DNA from: Nitrospiraceae bacterium
Lineage (GTDB): Bacteria > Nitrospirota > Thermodesulfovibrionia > Thermodesulfovibrionales > UBA9159
Length of the DNA stretch: 11,028 nt
Direction: 5' to 3'
Assembly: GCA_003453735.1 (NCBI GenBank)
Contig: DMNE01000450.1
Coordinates: 361 to 11,388, forward strand
Shown here: positions 1-7,062 of the stretch, one piece after another
Layout of the letters: each line of letters begins with the position of its first letter
Numbering within the stretch: position 1 is the first letter of the stretch
Program-made: the position numbers and the translations under genes
Notes under the pieces: model-generated
What the model was told of the DNA's origin: nothing
What the model saw: the letters and a program-made list of their open reading frames with translations, nothing else
Database searches by the model: none

Positions 1-773
1 CCATCAATCCCGGCAATAGTGGAGGCCCCCTCGTCAACCTTAAAGGAGAGGTGATCGGGATAAATACCGCCATAATTGCAACGGGGCAGGGTATCGGCTT
101 TGCCATTCCCAGCAAAATGGCTCATTCGGTGATAGCCCAACTCAAAGAAAAAGGAAAGGTAGTTCGTGGCTGGATCGGCATATCTATCCAGAGCGTAACT
201 CCCGAGATAGCTCAAACCTTCGGGTTAAAAGAGCAGAAAGGGGCTTTGGTTGCCGATGTGGCAGCAGGAGGGCCTGCAGAGGCAGCAGGGATAAAAAGAG
301 GCGATATCATTGTCTCCTTTGATGGAAAAGATATTAAAGATTCCTCGGACCTTCCGATGGTTGTTGCAGAGACACCCGTCGGAAAGACGGTTGGTGTCAA
401 GGTGATACGGGACGGAAGGGAAATGGATTTGAACGTTACTGTGGCAGAGTTGACGGAAGGAAAAATGGCATCCGGGATGCATATGCCTGAAAGCGGACTT
501 GGTATCACGGTTGATGATATAGGCCCTCGATGGAGAAGTCAATACGGACTAAAAGATACCTCCGGAGTCGTTGTGACCAATGTCGTTCCGGGCAGTCCGG
601 CAGATGATGCCGGAATGCAGGCAGGAGATATTATAAAAGAGGCAAATAGGAAGCCGATCAAGAATTTAAAGGACTATGGCTCAGCTACACAGACATGGGC
701 AACGGGCAAGCCGATGCTTTTCTTGATAAAGAGAGGAGGGCAGACATTTTATCTATCGATCAAAGTTCAGTAG
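1..773 (+). CDS. HtrA/DegP-type serine protease, 3' part
   Basis: This is the C-terminal 256 residues of a periplasmic HtrA (Do/DegP/DegQ-like) protease-chaperone, which degrades misfolded envelope proteins. The 5' end lies outside the window and the reading frame starts at base 3. The first residues are [12 protein letters not shown], so the nucleophile Ser of the trypsin-like GNSGGP motif is visible residue 6; the catalytic His and Asp are off the left edge. After the end of the protease domain (GFAIPS, about 32-37) come two PDZ domains. PDZ1 is about 55-148, with GWIGI and then [17 protein letters not shown]2 is about 164-255, with [17 protein letters not shown]. Two PDZ domains fit DegP/DegQ rather than DegS, which has one. 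The gene ends at TAG 771-773. Family assignment is secure; the exact paralogue name is not. Confidence 0.95.
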   Translation, partial: INPGNSGGPLVNLKGEVIGINTAIIATGQGIGFAIPSKMAHSVIAQLKEKGKVVRGWIGISIQSVTPEIAQTFGLKEQKGALVADVAAGGPAEAAGIKRGDIIVSFDGKDIKDSSDLPMVVAETPVGKTVGVKVIRDGREMDLNVTVAELTEGKMASGMHMPESGLGITVDDIGPRWRSQYGLKDTSGVVVTNVVPGSPADDAGMQAGDIIKEANRKPIKNLKDYGSATQTWATGKPMLFLIKRGGQTFYLSIKVQ

Positions 774-813
774 ACTGCCCAGGCGAACTACGCCGGCTCC
801 GCGTTTTACCAAA

Positions 814-841
814 GGTGAGGGAGAAAACCCTCTCCCTCACC
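814..841 (+). terminator. Strong hairpin after the htrA-type gene, possible terminator
   Basis: Bases 814-824 (GGTGAGGGAGA) pair perfectly with 831-841 (TCTCCCTCACC) around a 6-base loop (AAACCC). It begins 41 bases after the protease stop codon, the right place for a transcript end. No T-tract follows on either strand; the nearest plus-strand T run (CTTTT) is about 16 bases beyond the stem. It may therefore be an mRNA 3'-end stabiliser or a dispersed repeat unit instead of a canonical intrinsic terminator. Confidence 0.5.
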
Positions 842-888
842 GCTTCAGCCGTCAACGCTTTTATGGACAGAGAAGAACAACCTGCGGG

Positions 889-1207
889 ATGGGCCGTTTC
901 CTTCTTTCCTTTTGGTGGTGGTTCAAGACGACATACGGTTTGTTATATGGCATTGAGGTTGATTCGACGTGTATCGGCTCTATTGGCCTCTATAATGAGA
1001 CTCTTACTGAATCTGCAGAGATGCGTCTGGTGATTTTCAACAGCTGGATAAGACAGTGCAGGGATGGCACCATGGTATTCGCCCTCTTTGCACAGGACCC
1101 AGACGATATTGTATCACAGAAAAAATACTTGTCGAGATCAAAACAGATCATCATGCTGCCCTTCCTTCTGGAAAAAGGTCGCATTTGAGGGAAACGAGGG
1201 GACATAG
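889..1207 (+). pseudogene. Decayed GNAT-family N-acetyltransferase remnant
   Basis: No single frame makes a sensible protein here, but three consecutive frames together read as the core and C-terminus of a GNAT acetyltransferase. Frame 1 (889 to about 1100) gives IEVDSTCIGSIGLYNE, then ESAEMRLVIFN, then CRDGTMVFALFAQ. This matches the usual IGxIGLY strand, the ESAEM-type strand and a degraded RGxGxG acetyl-CoA loop. Frame 0 (about 1104-1163) continues with KILVEIKTDHHAAL, the usual strand-and-NxxA segment. Frame 2 (1166-1207) ends with FWKKVAFEGNEGT and a TAG stop, matching the family's FYxKxGF ending. At least two frameshifts are needed, one near 1100 and one at 1164-1165. The N-terminal part expected of the family is missing upstream. 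The DedA gene starts 26 bases later. The family call is inferred from motif order; sequencing error is an alternative to decay. Confidence 0.6.
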
Positions 1208-1233
1208 ACCATGTCTGTTCAGGTAACCTGGCG

Positions 1234-1845
1234 ATGTCTTCCCTGACGTGGACATCGACCATTATAGAACAGTTCCCCTACCCGGGACTCTTCATCCTTC
1301 TCGTGCTCGGATGTATCGGATTTCCTTTCCCCGAGGATGCCACGCTGATACTGTGTGGGTTCTTAATCTCTGCGGGAGTGGCAAGCCCTATCCCTGCCCT
1401 CTTTGTTGTATACGTGGGATTATTGAGCTCAGATCTCTTCCTTTATTTTGTCGGAAAAAAATACGGACGTATGATCGTCAAGCACAGAAGGTTCCGTAGG
1501 ATCCTATCCTCGAAAAGGCTTTCTGTGCTTGAGAGAAAATTCAATGACAAGGGAATTCTTGTCATACTGGTTGGACGACATCTGGTCGGCTTACGGGCCC
1601 AGATATTTCTCGTGGCAGGTGTCTTGCGGATGTCCTCCATGAAATTCCTCGTTGCGGACGCCTTTTCTTCCCTCTTCACTATAGCGGTAATGGTCGGTGC
1701 AGGTTATATGGGAGGCAACAGCCTGCAAGTAATAGAAAAAGACTTCAGAAGAGTCGAACATGTAGGGATCTTTGTCATCGTAATAGTATTCGTAGGTTAT
1801 CTGTTTATCAGATACTACAGATCCAGGAGGACTGACTCTTCATAA
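1234..1845 (+). CDS. DedA-family (SNARE-associated/VTT) inner-membrane protein
   Basis: This 203-residue polytopic membrane protein belongs to the DedA/VTT family, whose bacterial members are linked to undecaprenyl-phosphate or phospholipid flipping and to membrane-potential maintenance. The N-terminal half has the re-entrant segment with an acidic residue, GFPFPED at 29-35, then a hydrophobic stretch about 50-74 with the spaced G/D/Y/G pattern (G62, D67, Y71, G74, G78). The hallmark Arg segment is GRHLVGLRAQIFLVAG at 114-129, where the family usually has F-xGR-x-(I/V)PGxR. Further membrane segments lie about 138-160 and 177-195, and the tail is basic (RYYRSRR). The ATG at 1234 has only a weak AGG (1221-1223) upstream. 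It follows the GNAT remnant closely and has no obvious promoter of its own. The substrate cannot be deduced from sequence. Confidence 0.88.
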   Translation: MSSLTWTSTIIEQFPYPGLFILLVLGCIGFPFPEDATLILCGFLISAGVASPIPALFVVYVGLLSSDLFLYFVGKKYGRMIVKHRRFRRILSSKRLSVLERKFNDKGILVILVGRHLVGLRAQIFLVAGVLRMSSMKFLVADAFSSLFTIAVMVGAGYMGGNSLQVIEKDFRRVEHVGIFVIVIVFVGYLFIRYYRSRRTDSS

Positions 1846-1920
1846 GTGGCTTTACAGCAGACTTGTTTTCTCAAAGAGAACTCATAGGCAAGGCAGCACA
1901 CTTCTAAGAAAGCAAGCACG

Positions 1921-2079
1921 TCATACAATAACCGATACCACCACAGAAATCATGATAAAAGCCGAGAGCAGCAGTGTGATGTCCGGGGATAAAGACGCAT
2001 TAAAGCTTTGCAGAAGCGTAGACCGACGAGACGGAGTTCTCCCACCGGGAAGATAGACAACAGTGTTGTTGGGTTTCAT
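1921..2079 (-). pseudogene. 52-codon reading frame behind serA; possible ABC permease tail remnant
   Basis: An ATG at 2079-2077 opens a 52-residue frame ending at TGA (1923-1921). It lies 12 bases beyond the serA stop and in the same frame, with no Shine-Dalgarno sequence. The N-terminal part is polar (MKPNNTVVYLPGGRTPSRRS) and the end is hydrophobic (ITLLLSAFIMISVVVSVIV), enough for one membrane span. The order of a GG/T-rich segment, a short LQSF link, SLSPDI and then a final hydrophobic helix resembles the last 50 residues of PotB/PotC-type spermidine/putrescine ABC permeases. On that reading it is the surviving 3' scrap of a deleted permease gene. The alternative is a genuine small membrane protein translated by reinitiation after serA. 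The resemblance is from memory and moderate at best. Confidence 0.35.
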
Positions 2080-2091
2080 ACTTGTTATTAT

Positions 2092-3693
2092 TTACTTAGC
2101 TTTAAGATTTACGTAGTTTGCACTGTAAATGCCCTCTATCCCTTGTAATTGCTTCAGTATAATGTCGCTTACTGGTTCATCCACGTTGAGAATCATTACG
2201 GATTCACCGCCGATCCGCGCACGAATTTTTCTTCCTACCTGCATCATAGAGATATTAATGTTTTCTTTTCCCAACAATGTTGCAACTTGAGCAATCATCC
2301 CGGGTTTGTCTTTGTGAGGCAGAACTAACATATGCTCGGCAGGTTCAATACTGGTGTGATATCCATTAAACCTAAGAATTCTTGGAATATCCTTGCCTAT
2401 GACGGTTCCTGTTGTCTCATTTATTTCTTTATCGGTAGTCAGAATCACTTTTAATAAACTTAAGTAGCTTTCAGAATCCGTTGAAGTTGACTTCTTAACG
2501 TGAATACCACTTCTTTCAGCTAACTTAGGAGCGTTTACGTAATTCACTCCTTCCCTGCTGCAGCATAAAACTCCTTTAGTAACTGCAACCACCAGCGGAG
2601 ACAAATCTAATGCAGCGAGTTCACCGCAGGCAACAATTTGTATTTCCTGTGCTGCGCCGCTTGTCACTTGTCTCACGAGAGCCCCCAGGTTTTCAGCAAT
2701 GGCCATATAGTGTTTCACCGGTTCAAGTGTTTCAGGCTTTAGGGAAGGGATATTAACAGCGCTTCTCGCGGGCAACCCTTGAGCCATGTCACGAATCTGC
2801 TCGGCAACATCGACAGCCACATTTATTTGCGCTTCTTCTGTGCTCGCTCCTAAATGTGGGGTAAGAACAACTTTATCACCAAGCTTCAAAAGGGGAGAAT
2901 CTTCAACCGGTTCTTTATCAAAAACGTCTATAGCAGCCATTTCAACATGCCCGTCTCGTATTGCCTCGGCCAGATCAGCTTCGTTTATTATTCCTCCTCG
3001 AGAGCAGTTGATTATTTTTACGTCTCTTCTCATTTTAGCTATGGCGTCTTTATTGATTAAGTTAAGGGTATCTTTATTTATGGGAACATGCAACGTAACG
3101 AAATCCGCTGACTTCCATATATCATCGAGAGATGCCGCATAAGAAGCACCCAGCTCTTTTACACGATCTTCGCCGACAAATGGATCATATACAAGAACTT
3201 TCATACCCATTGCCTTAGTGATAGCGGCCACCCTGCTGCCTATTTTCCCGAACCCAACGATACCTATATTCTTATTGAATACTTCTTTGCCCGTTAGTTT
3301 CGATCTTTCCCATTTGCCTTCTTTCATTGAAGTATCAGCAACGGGGATATGTCTGATCATAGACAGCATCATGGCGATAGTATGTTCAGCAGCTGCAACA
3401 GTATTGCCATCGGGGGAGTTAATTACAACTATTCCTCGGTCGGTTGCCGCGTCGATATCAACATTATCCACCCCAACGCCCGCTCTGCCGATCACTTTGA
3501 GTCTGTCTGCTACGGAAATTATATCCCTGGTGATTTTTGAAGAGCTTCTAATCATTAAAGCGTCGTAATCCTTAATGATAGCGCTCAGCTCATCAGCGGT
3601 CAGAACGGGTTTATAGTCCACTTCGCAACTGTCTTGCAGAATTTTCACCGCAATCTCGTCAATCTTATCGGTCACTAATACTTTATACCTCAT
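2092..3693 (-). CDS. serA: D-3-phosphoglycerate dehydrogenase, long ACT-domain form
   Basis: This enzyme oxidises 3-phosphoglycerate to 3-phosphohydroxypyruvate with NAD+, the first committed step of serine synthesis in the cytosol. It has 533 residues from the ATG at 3693. The substrate-binding N-terminal part comes first, then the Rossmann motif GFGKIG (147-152). The D-2-hydroxyacid dehydrogenase signature contains NCSRGG with catalytic Arg232. Glu261 lies in DKEP, and the catalytic His280 in LTPHLGAS. An intervening allosteric-substrate-binding domain spans about 320-445, and a C-terminal ACT domain (from about 453, DKPGMIAQV) is the likely serine-feedback site. Length and architecture match the long SerA type of Bacillus, Mycobacterium and Desulfobacterota. 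A GTG at 3699 is in frame, but GAGGG lies 9 bases before the ATG and only 3 before the GTG, so I prefer the ATG. Confidence 0.97.
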   Translation of the reverse strand: MRYKVLVTDKIDEIAVKILQDSCEVDYKPVLTADELSAIIKDYDALMIRSSSKITRDIISVADRLKVIGRAGVGVDNVDIDAATDRGIVVINSPDGNTVAAAEHTIAMMLSMIRHIPVADTSMKEGKWERSKLTGKEVFNKNIGIVGFGKIGSRVAAITKAMGMKVLVYDPFVGEDRVKELGASYAASLDDIWKSADFVTLHVPINKDTLNLINKDAIAKMRRDVKIINCSRGGIINEADLAEAIRDGHVEMAAIDVFDKEPVEDSPLLKLGDKVVLTPHLGASTEEAQINVAVDVAEQIRDMAQGLPARSAVNIPSLKPETLEPVKHYMAIAENLGALVRQVTSGAAQEIQIVACGELAALDLSPLVVAVTKGVLCCSREGVNYVNAPKLAERSGIHVKKSTSTDSESYLSLLKVILTTDKEINETTGTVIGKDIPRILRFNGYHTSIEPAEHMLVLPHKDKPGMIAQVATLLGKENINISMMQVGRKIRARIGGESVMILNVDEPVSDIILKQLQGIEGIYSANYVNLKAK

Positions 3694-3704
3694 GTTCACC
3701 TACC

Positions 3705-3729
3705 CTCTGTATAGTTATAGCAAACAGAG
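3705..3729 (-). promoter_or_regulatory. Small hairpin overlapping the serA ribosome-binding region
   Basis: CTCTGT and ACAGAG form a 6-bp inverted repeat around a 13-base loop (arms 3724-3729 and 3705-3710) in the putative serA leader. The downstream arm overlaps the GAGGG ribosome-binding sequence (3707-3703). Folding could reduce access of the ribosome. The stem is short and could be chance. Confidence 0.25.
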
Positions 3730-3803
3730 TTTAACCTTTTGCATCTCAAGACAATCCCTCCGTTGCATTCCCTTAAGCGATGTCGAATAGCTTCTTACTT
3801 TTC

Positions 3804-3809
3804 ATTATA
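3804..3809 (-). promoter_or_regulatory. Candidate -10 element for serA
   Basis: The minus strand reads a perfect TATAAT here, about 110 bases ahead of the serA ATG, within the 223-base gap behind the Mg2+ ATPase gene. No good -35 hexamer sits 16-18 bases upstream. TTGCAA is present but only 12 bases away. It is a plausible promoter, judged from one hexamer in an AT-rich region. Confidence 0.4.
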
Positions 3810-3916
3810 CAGCACGCCATATTGCAAAAATATTAAAGCCATATTAAGTTAACGTTAAATCTTATTTTTGCCTTGCCGGGTCTTCTCGGGGGTTTTAAGT
3901 TTTGAAGGTCGACGAT

Positions 3917-6688
3917 TTATAGGTTACTATAACGTATATTATTTGCCACGTTATTATTGCGCGTCCCTTCGTCACCAAGTTTCCTGACATACCAGGTCTT
4001 CACAATCTGCGTCAGCACAATGTACCCTACCAGCATTGCGGCAAGGTATGCCCAATACTGGCTAGGCAATGGCACGAATCCCAATGCCGTACCTATCGGC
4101 AAAAAAGGCAAGAGCCCCGCAACTGTTACAATAGCGAGAGAGGTTAAGATGAGTGGTACGCTAGCCCTGCTCTGGATGAAGGGTATCTTGTTCGTTCGAA
4201 TGACGTGTATGATGAGCGTCTGAGTGAACACGGATTCGACAAACCATCCCGTTTGAAATAGTGCAGGATTCTTCCAACTGTGAAATACGTGCAGCATGAC
4301 GAAGAACGTTGCATAGTCAAAGATCGAGCTGATCGGCCCGATAAGAACAATAAATCTCTGTATCTCCTTAATCGCCCACCTGCGGGGTTTTTCGATCCAT
4401 TCCTTGTCCACCGAGTCGGTAGGAATTGCCGTCTGTGAAAAGTCGTAAAGCAGGTTGTTTGTAAGTACCTGTATCGGCAACATCGGAAGAAACGGGAGAA
4501 AAGCGCTCGCCCCCAAGACACTGAACATATTTCCAAAGTTTGAACTCGCTGCCATTTTTATATATTTAATGATATTCCCGAATACTTTTCTGCCCTCTAG
4601 AACTCCCTCCTGAAGTACGGTGAGGCTGTGCTCAAGAAGGATGATGTCAGAGGATTCCTTGGCAATATCCACAGCGCTGTCCACTGAAATGCCGACATCT
4701 GCTTCCTTGAGTGCAGGCGCATCATTAATGCCGTCTCCAAGAAAACCTACCACGTGTTCCCTTCTCTGCAAGGCCTTTATGATGCGCTCCTTATCGGACG
4801 GAGAAAGTTTTGTAAAGATAGTGGTGTTCTCAACCTTTGCTTCGAGCTCCTGATCGTTCATCTCTTCGATCTCACTGCCACCAAGAATGTTCTCCACTTG
4901 GAGACCCACCTGGCGGCATATACTCTGAGTGACGATCTCATTGTCGCCGGTGAGAATCTTTACCTGAACCCTGCTTTCATGGAGCCTCTCCAAGGCTGCT
5001 GTCGCAGTCTCCTTCGGCGGGTCAAGAAACGCAAGAAATCCCAGGAGAGTCAAATTCGATTCGTCAGCGACAGTATACTCTTTCGTTTGGTCGGGTACTG
5101 TCTTATAAGCGAGAGCTATGACTCTGAACCCCTGTTCGTTAAACTGCCGTACAAGAAGCTTAACCTTTGAGTCTTGGTGGGAAGAATCAAGGGGTAGCAC
5201 TTGTCCTTTCAATTCAACCCCTGAACATAGGGCCACCACCTCCTCCACGGCGCCCTTGCAGATCATTATATGATCACCTTGAGCGTCCCCTATGACGATG
5301 GACATTCTGCGCCGGACAAAATCGAAAGGTATTTCATCTATCTTGTAGAAACTCTGCTGGCCTATCAGTTTTTGTTCAAGGCTTTCGTGTTCCAGTATTG
5401 CGACGTCCGTAAGATTCTTGAGGCCCGTCTGGTAATAACTATTTAAATAGGCATACTCAAGTATCTTGTGGCTTTCAGCACCTTCCATATCAACATACTT
5501 TTCGAGAACTATCTTGCCCATTGTCAGTGTACCTGTCTTGTCCGTGCAAAGGACATCCATGGCGCCAAAGTTCTGTATGGAATTAAGGCGCTTGACGATA
5601 ACTTTCTTGCGCGACATGGCGATCGCTCCTTTCGAGAGGTTGACTGTAACTATCATAGGCAGCATTTCAGGAGTGAGGCCGACACCAACGGCGAGGGCAA
5701 ATAAAAATGCCTCGGTCCAATCACCCTTAAAAAACCCATTGATGAAGAAAACTGTGGGAACCATCACGGCAATGAATCTAATCATGAGCCACGCAAAGCC
5801 ATTCACTCCCTTATCAAAGTTTGTGAGAACCCGTTGACCGACAATGCTGGAGGCAAGCCTTCCAAAATAGGTGCGTCCTCCTGTGGCGATGACGACCGCT
5901 GTTGCCGATCCTATTTCCACGTTTGAACCAAGAAAACAGATGTTAGGAAGATCGAATAGATTCCGGCATGAGGTCATACAGGGCCCTGCCGATTTTTCGA
6001 CCGGGACAGCTTCTCCGGTGAGCGTCGCCTGGTTCACATGGAGATCTTTTGCCGTAATGAGACGTACGTCGGCAGGTACCATGTCGCCGGCTGACAGAAG
6101 CACGATGTCTCCCGGCACAAGCTCTCGCAAAGGTATCTCTCTTCTCAGTCCGCTACGCAGAACCGTCGCCGTTGTTCTGACCATGGCCTTTAGTTTCTCT
6201 GCGGCCTGGTCTGACCGTGTTTCCTGTATGAATCGCAAAGAAATGCCGAGCAGCACCATGACAAAAATAACAATTGTCCCGCGCATATCGCCCGTGAAGT
6301 AAGAGACTAGTCCAAGTATCGAAAGAAGTACCACAAGCGGATTCTTTACATTGTCTGCGAGACGGAAAAGTGCCGACTGCCTTTTTTCCTTAACTGCAAT
6401 ATTCGGGCCGTATTTGCCGGTAAGCAACTCAGCTTCCGAATCGGTCAGTCCCGAATTTCTGCTCCCCAGTAGGTTTACCGCTTCTGCGGGTTCTGCGCGA
6501 GAAATACCAATGAGGTCGTCGAACAAAGCGATTTCATAACCGTGCTTATGCTCGGAGGGATGAAGCGGCCTGCCGAATATTTTTACTAGAAAGCTGATTG
6601 CTGACCTCCCGCGAGGTTGATATGAAGCACTGCTATTAACAAGCCGCTGTTGCGCGTTATTATAATAACACTTAGCCGTGAGAAGCAA
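3917..6688 (-). CDS. mgtA: Magnesium-translocating P-type ATPase (P3B, MgtA/MgtB-like)
   Basis: This inner-membrane pump uses ATP to import Mg2+. It has 923 residues, close to the roughly 900 of enterobacterial MgtA. Visible elements in order are a cation-ATPase N-terminal domain (to about 100), the first membrane pair (about 115-155) and the actuator motif TGEA (224-227). A membrane region carries LTPEMLPMIVTVNLSKGA (338-355), diagnostic of the Mg2+ subfamily. The phosphorylation motif DKTGTLT follows, with Asp383, then the ATP-binding domain with KGA (478-480), GDGINDAPAL (651-660) and six C-terminal spans containing NNLLYDFSQTAIPTDSVD (744-761). The start is uncertain: the listed one is a TTG with poor ribosome-binding context. 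A stronger GGGAGG lies inside the frame (6610-6605), but no ATG, GTG or TTG follows it at a usable distance. No Mg2+ riboswitch or leader peptide is recognisable upstream. Confidence 0.95.
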   Translation of the reverse strand: MLLTAKCYYNNAQQRLVNSSASYQPRGRSAISFLVKIFGRPLHPSEHKHGYEIALFDDLIGISRAEPAEAVNLLGSRNSGLTDSEAELLTGKYGPNIAVKEKRQSALFRLADNVKNPLVVLLSILGLVSYFTGDMRGTIVIFVMVLLGISLRFIQETRSDQAAEKLKAMVRTTATVLRSGLRREIPLRELVPGDIVLLSAGDMVPADVRLITAKDLHVNQATLTGEAVPVEKSAGPCMTSCRNLFDLPNICFLGSNVEIGSATAVVIATGGRTYFGRLASSIVGQRVLTNFDKGVNGFAWLMIRFIAVMVPTVFFINGFFKGDWTEAFLFALAVGVGLTPEMLPMIVTVNLSKGAIAMSRKKVIVKRLNSIQNFGAMDVLCTDKTGTLTMGKIVLEKYVDMEGAESHKILEYAYLNSYYQTGLKNLTDVAILEHESLEQKLIGQQSFYKIDEIPFDFVRRRMSIVIGDAQGDHIMICKGAVEEVVALCSGVELKGQVLPLDSSHQDSKVKLLVRQFNEQGFRVIALAYKTVPDQTKEYTVADESNLTLLGFLAFLDPPKETATAALERLHESRVQVKILTGDNEIVTQSICRQVGLQVENILGGSEIEEMNDQELEAKVENTTIFTKLSPSDKERIIKALQRREHVVGFLGDGINDAPALKEADVGISVDSAVDIAKESSDIILLEHSLTVLQEGVLEGRKVFGNIIKYIKMAASSNFGNMFSVLGASAFLPFLPMLPIQVLTNNLLYDFSQTAIPTDSVDKEWIEKPRRWAIKEIQRFIVLIGPISSIFDYATFFVMLHVFHSWKNPALFQTGWFVESVFTQTLIIHVIRTNKIPFIQSRASVPLILTSLAIVTVAGLLPFLPIGTALGFVPLPSQYWAYLAAMLVGYIVLTQIVKTWYVRKLGDEGTRNNNVANNIRYSNL

Positions 6689-6763
6689 GCTCTAAAAACT
6701 GCTACAGGGGCATGGGAGATTTCCAACATTATTACAAGGTGTTTTTGTCCGCTGTTTCATGTG

Positions 6764-6783
6764 ACCGCTCTGCCAGAGCCGGT
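6764..6783. repeat. 13-bp palindrome within a longer imperfect hairpin
   Basis: GCTCTG-C-CAGAGC (6767-6779) is a perfect inverted repeat with a one-base centre. It extends to ACC/GGT on the outside (6764-6766 with 6781-6783) if C6780 is bulged. As DNA it could be an operator for a dimeric regulator. As RNA it is a compact hairpin in the leader of the Mg2+ ATPase transcript, about 76 bases ahead of the assigned start. Function unknown. Confidence 0.35.
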
Positions 6784-6959
6784 TTGAGAGTGCGACAACC
6801 TCAGTGGACAGCCAGTAGACTCTAATAATGTGTCTTCCAAGATTTTTCATTATTTGCCTCTCATTGTCCTTACACTACTGCTTGCGCATTGCTTTGCTAG
6901 GCAATAGCCGTAATGTCATGCCGCCAGGTCATGGGAAGAGGACCAGAAAATAGTTTTTA

Positions 6960-6975
6960 CGTGATTTGTATCACA
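6960..6975. promoter_or_regulatory. CRP/FNR-family-type operator upstream of the sigma-factor gene
   Basis: CGTGA-TTTGTA-TCACA matches the CRP consensus TGTGA-N6-TCACA at 9 of 10 defined positions. Its core GTGAT-TTGT-ATCAC is a perfect palindrome and also matches the FNR-type TTGAT-N4-ATCAA at 8 of 10. Its centre is 38.5 bases before the TATAAG at 7006-7011, which would put it near -50. That is about one helical turn upstream of the classical class II activator position. Which regulator binds, and whether it activates, is inference. Confidence 0.45.
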
Positions 6976-7005
6976 GAACTTCCCATCTTTGGGGAGTAGT
7001 CTACT

Positions 7006-7011
7006 TATAAG
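7006..7011 (+). promoter_or_regulatory. Candidate -10 element for the sigma-factor gene
   Basis: TATAAG matches the TATAAT consensus at 5 of 6 positions and lies 51 bases before the start codon. The bases 16-18 upstream (around CCATCT) do not resemble TTGACA. If this is the promoter it probably needs an activator, which fits the CRP/FNR-type palindrome further upstream. Confidence 0.35.
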
Positions 7012-7062
7012 ATGGCTCCTATGACGGCTTCAGAACAAACGCATGACTACACGGAGTAAAGC

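Larger units (their letters stand above)
6689..7062. other. 374-base divergent intergenic region rich in inverted repeats
   Basis: This region separates the minus-strand Mg2+ ATPase from the plus-strand sigma-factor gene and should carry both promoters. Besides the sites listed separately it holds a 5-bp repeat ATTGC/GCAAT around 8 bases (6888-6905), a 6-bp hairpin CTTCCC/GGGGAG around a 6-base loop (6979-6996, one G-T pair) and AGTAG-T-CTACT (6995-7005). A 41-codon plus-strand frame (6828-6953) has an ATG but no ribosome-binding site, so I do not call it a gene. I could not identify a convincing promoter for the ATPase. Confidence 0.6.

Noticed and set aside
695..1033. 112-codon plus-strand frame overlapping the protease end
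   Set aside because: It starts inside the protease gene in another frame, crosses the hairpin and the GNAT remnant out of frame, and has no recognisable protein character.
2057..2069. 13-bp inverted repeat ACAACA-G-TGTTGT behind serA
   Set aside because: AT-rich with a one-base centre, lying inside the possible small reading frame; no T-tract or promoter context gives it a role.
3870..3900. Terminator after the Mg2+ ATPase gene in the GC-rich stretch
   Set aside because: Despite the C and G runs near T/A tracts, only a 3-bp CCG/CGG stem can be drawn; no credible hairpin.
6689..6860. Possible Mg2+ riboswitch (M-box) or mgtL-like leader ahead of the Mg2+ ATPase gene
   Set aside because: None of the conserved M-box segments is recognisable on the minus strand, and no proline-rich short leader frame is seen; only a simple hairpin is present.
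6828..6953. 41-codon plus-strand frame starting MCLPRFFIICLSLSL
   Set aside because: It has no ribosome-binding sequence and turns basic and unstructured after a short hydrophobic start. It overlaps the presumed regulatory region and is short enough to be chance.
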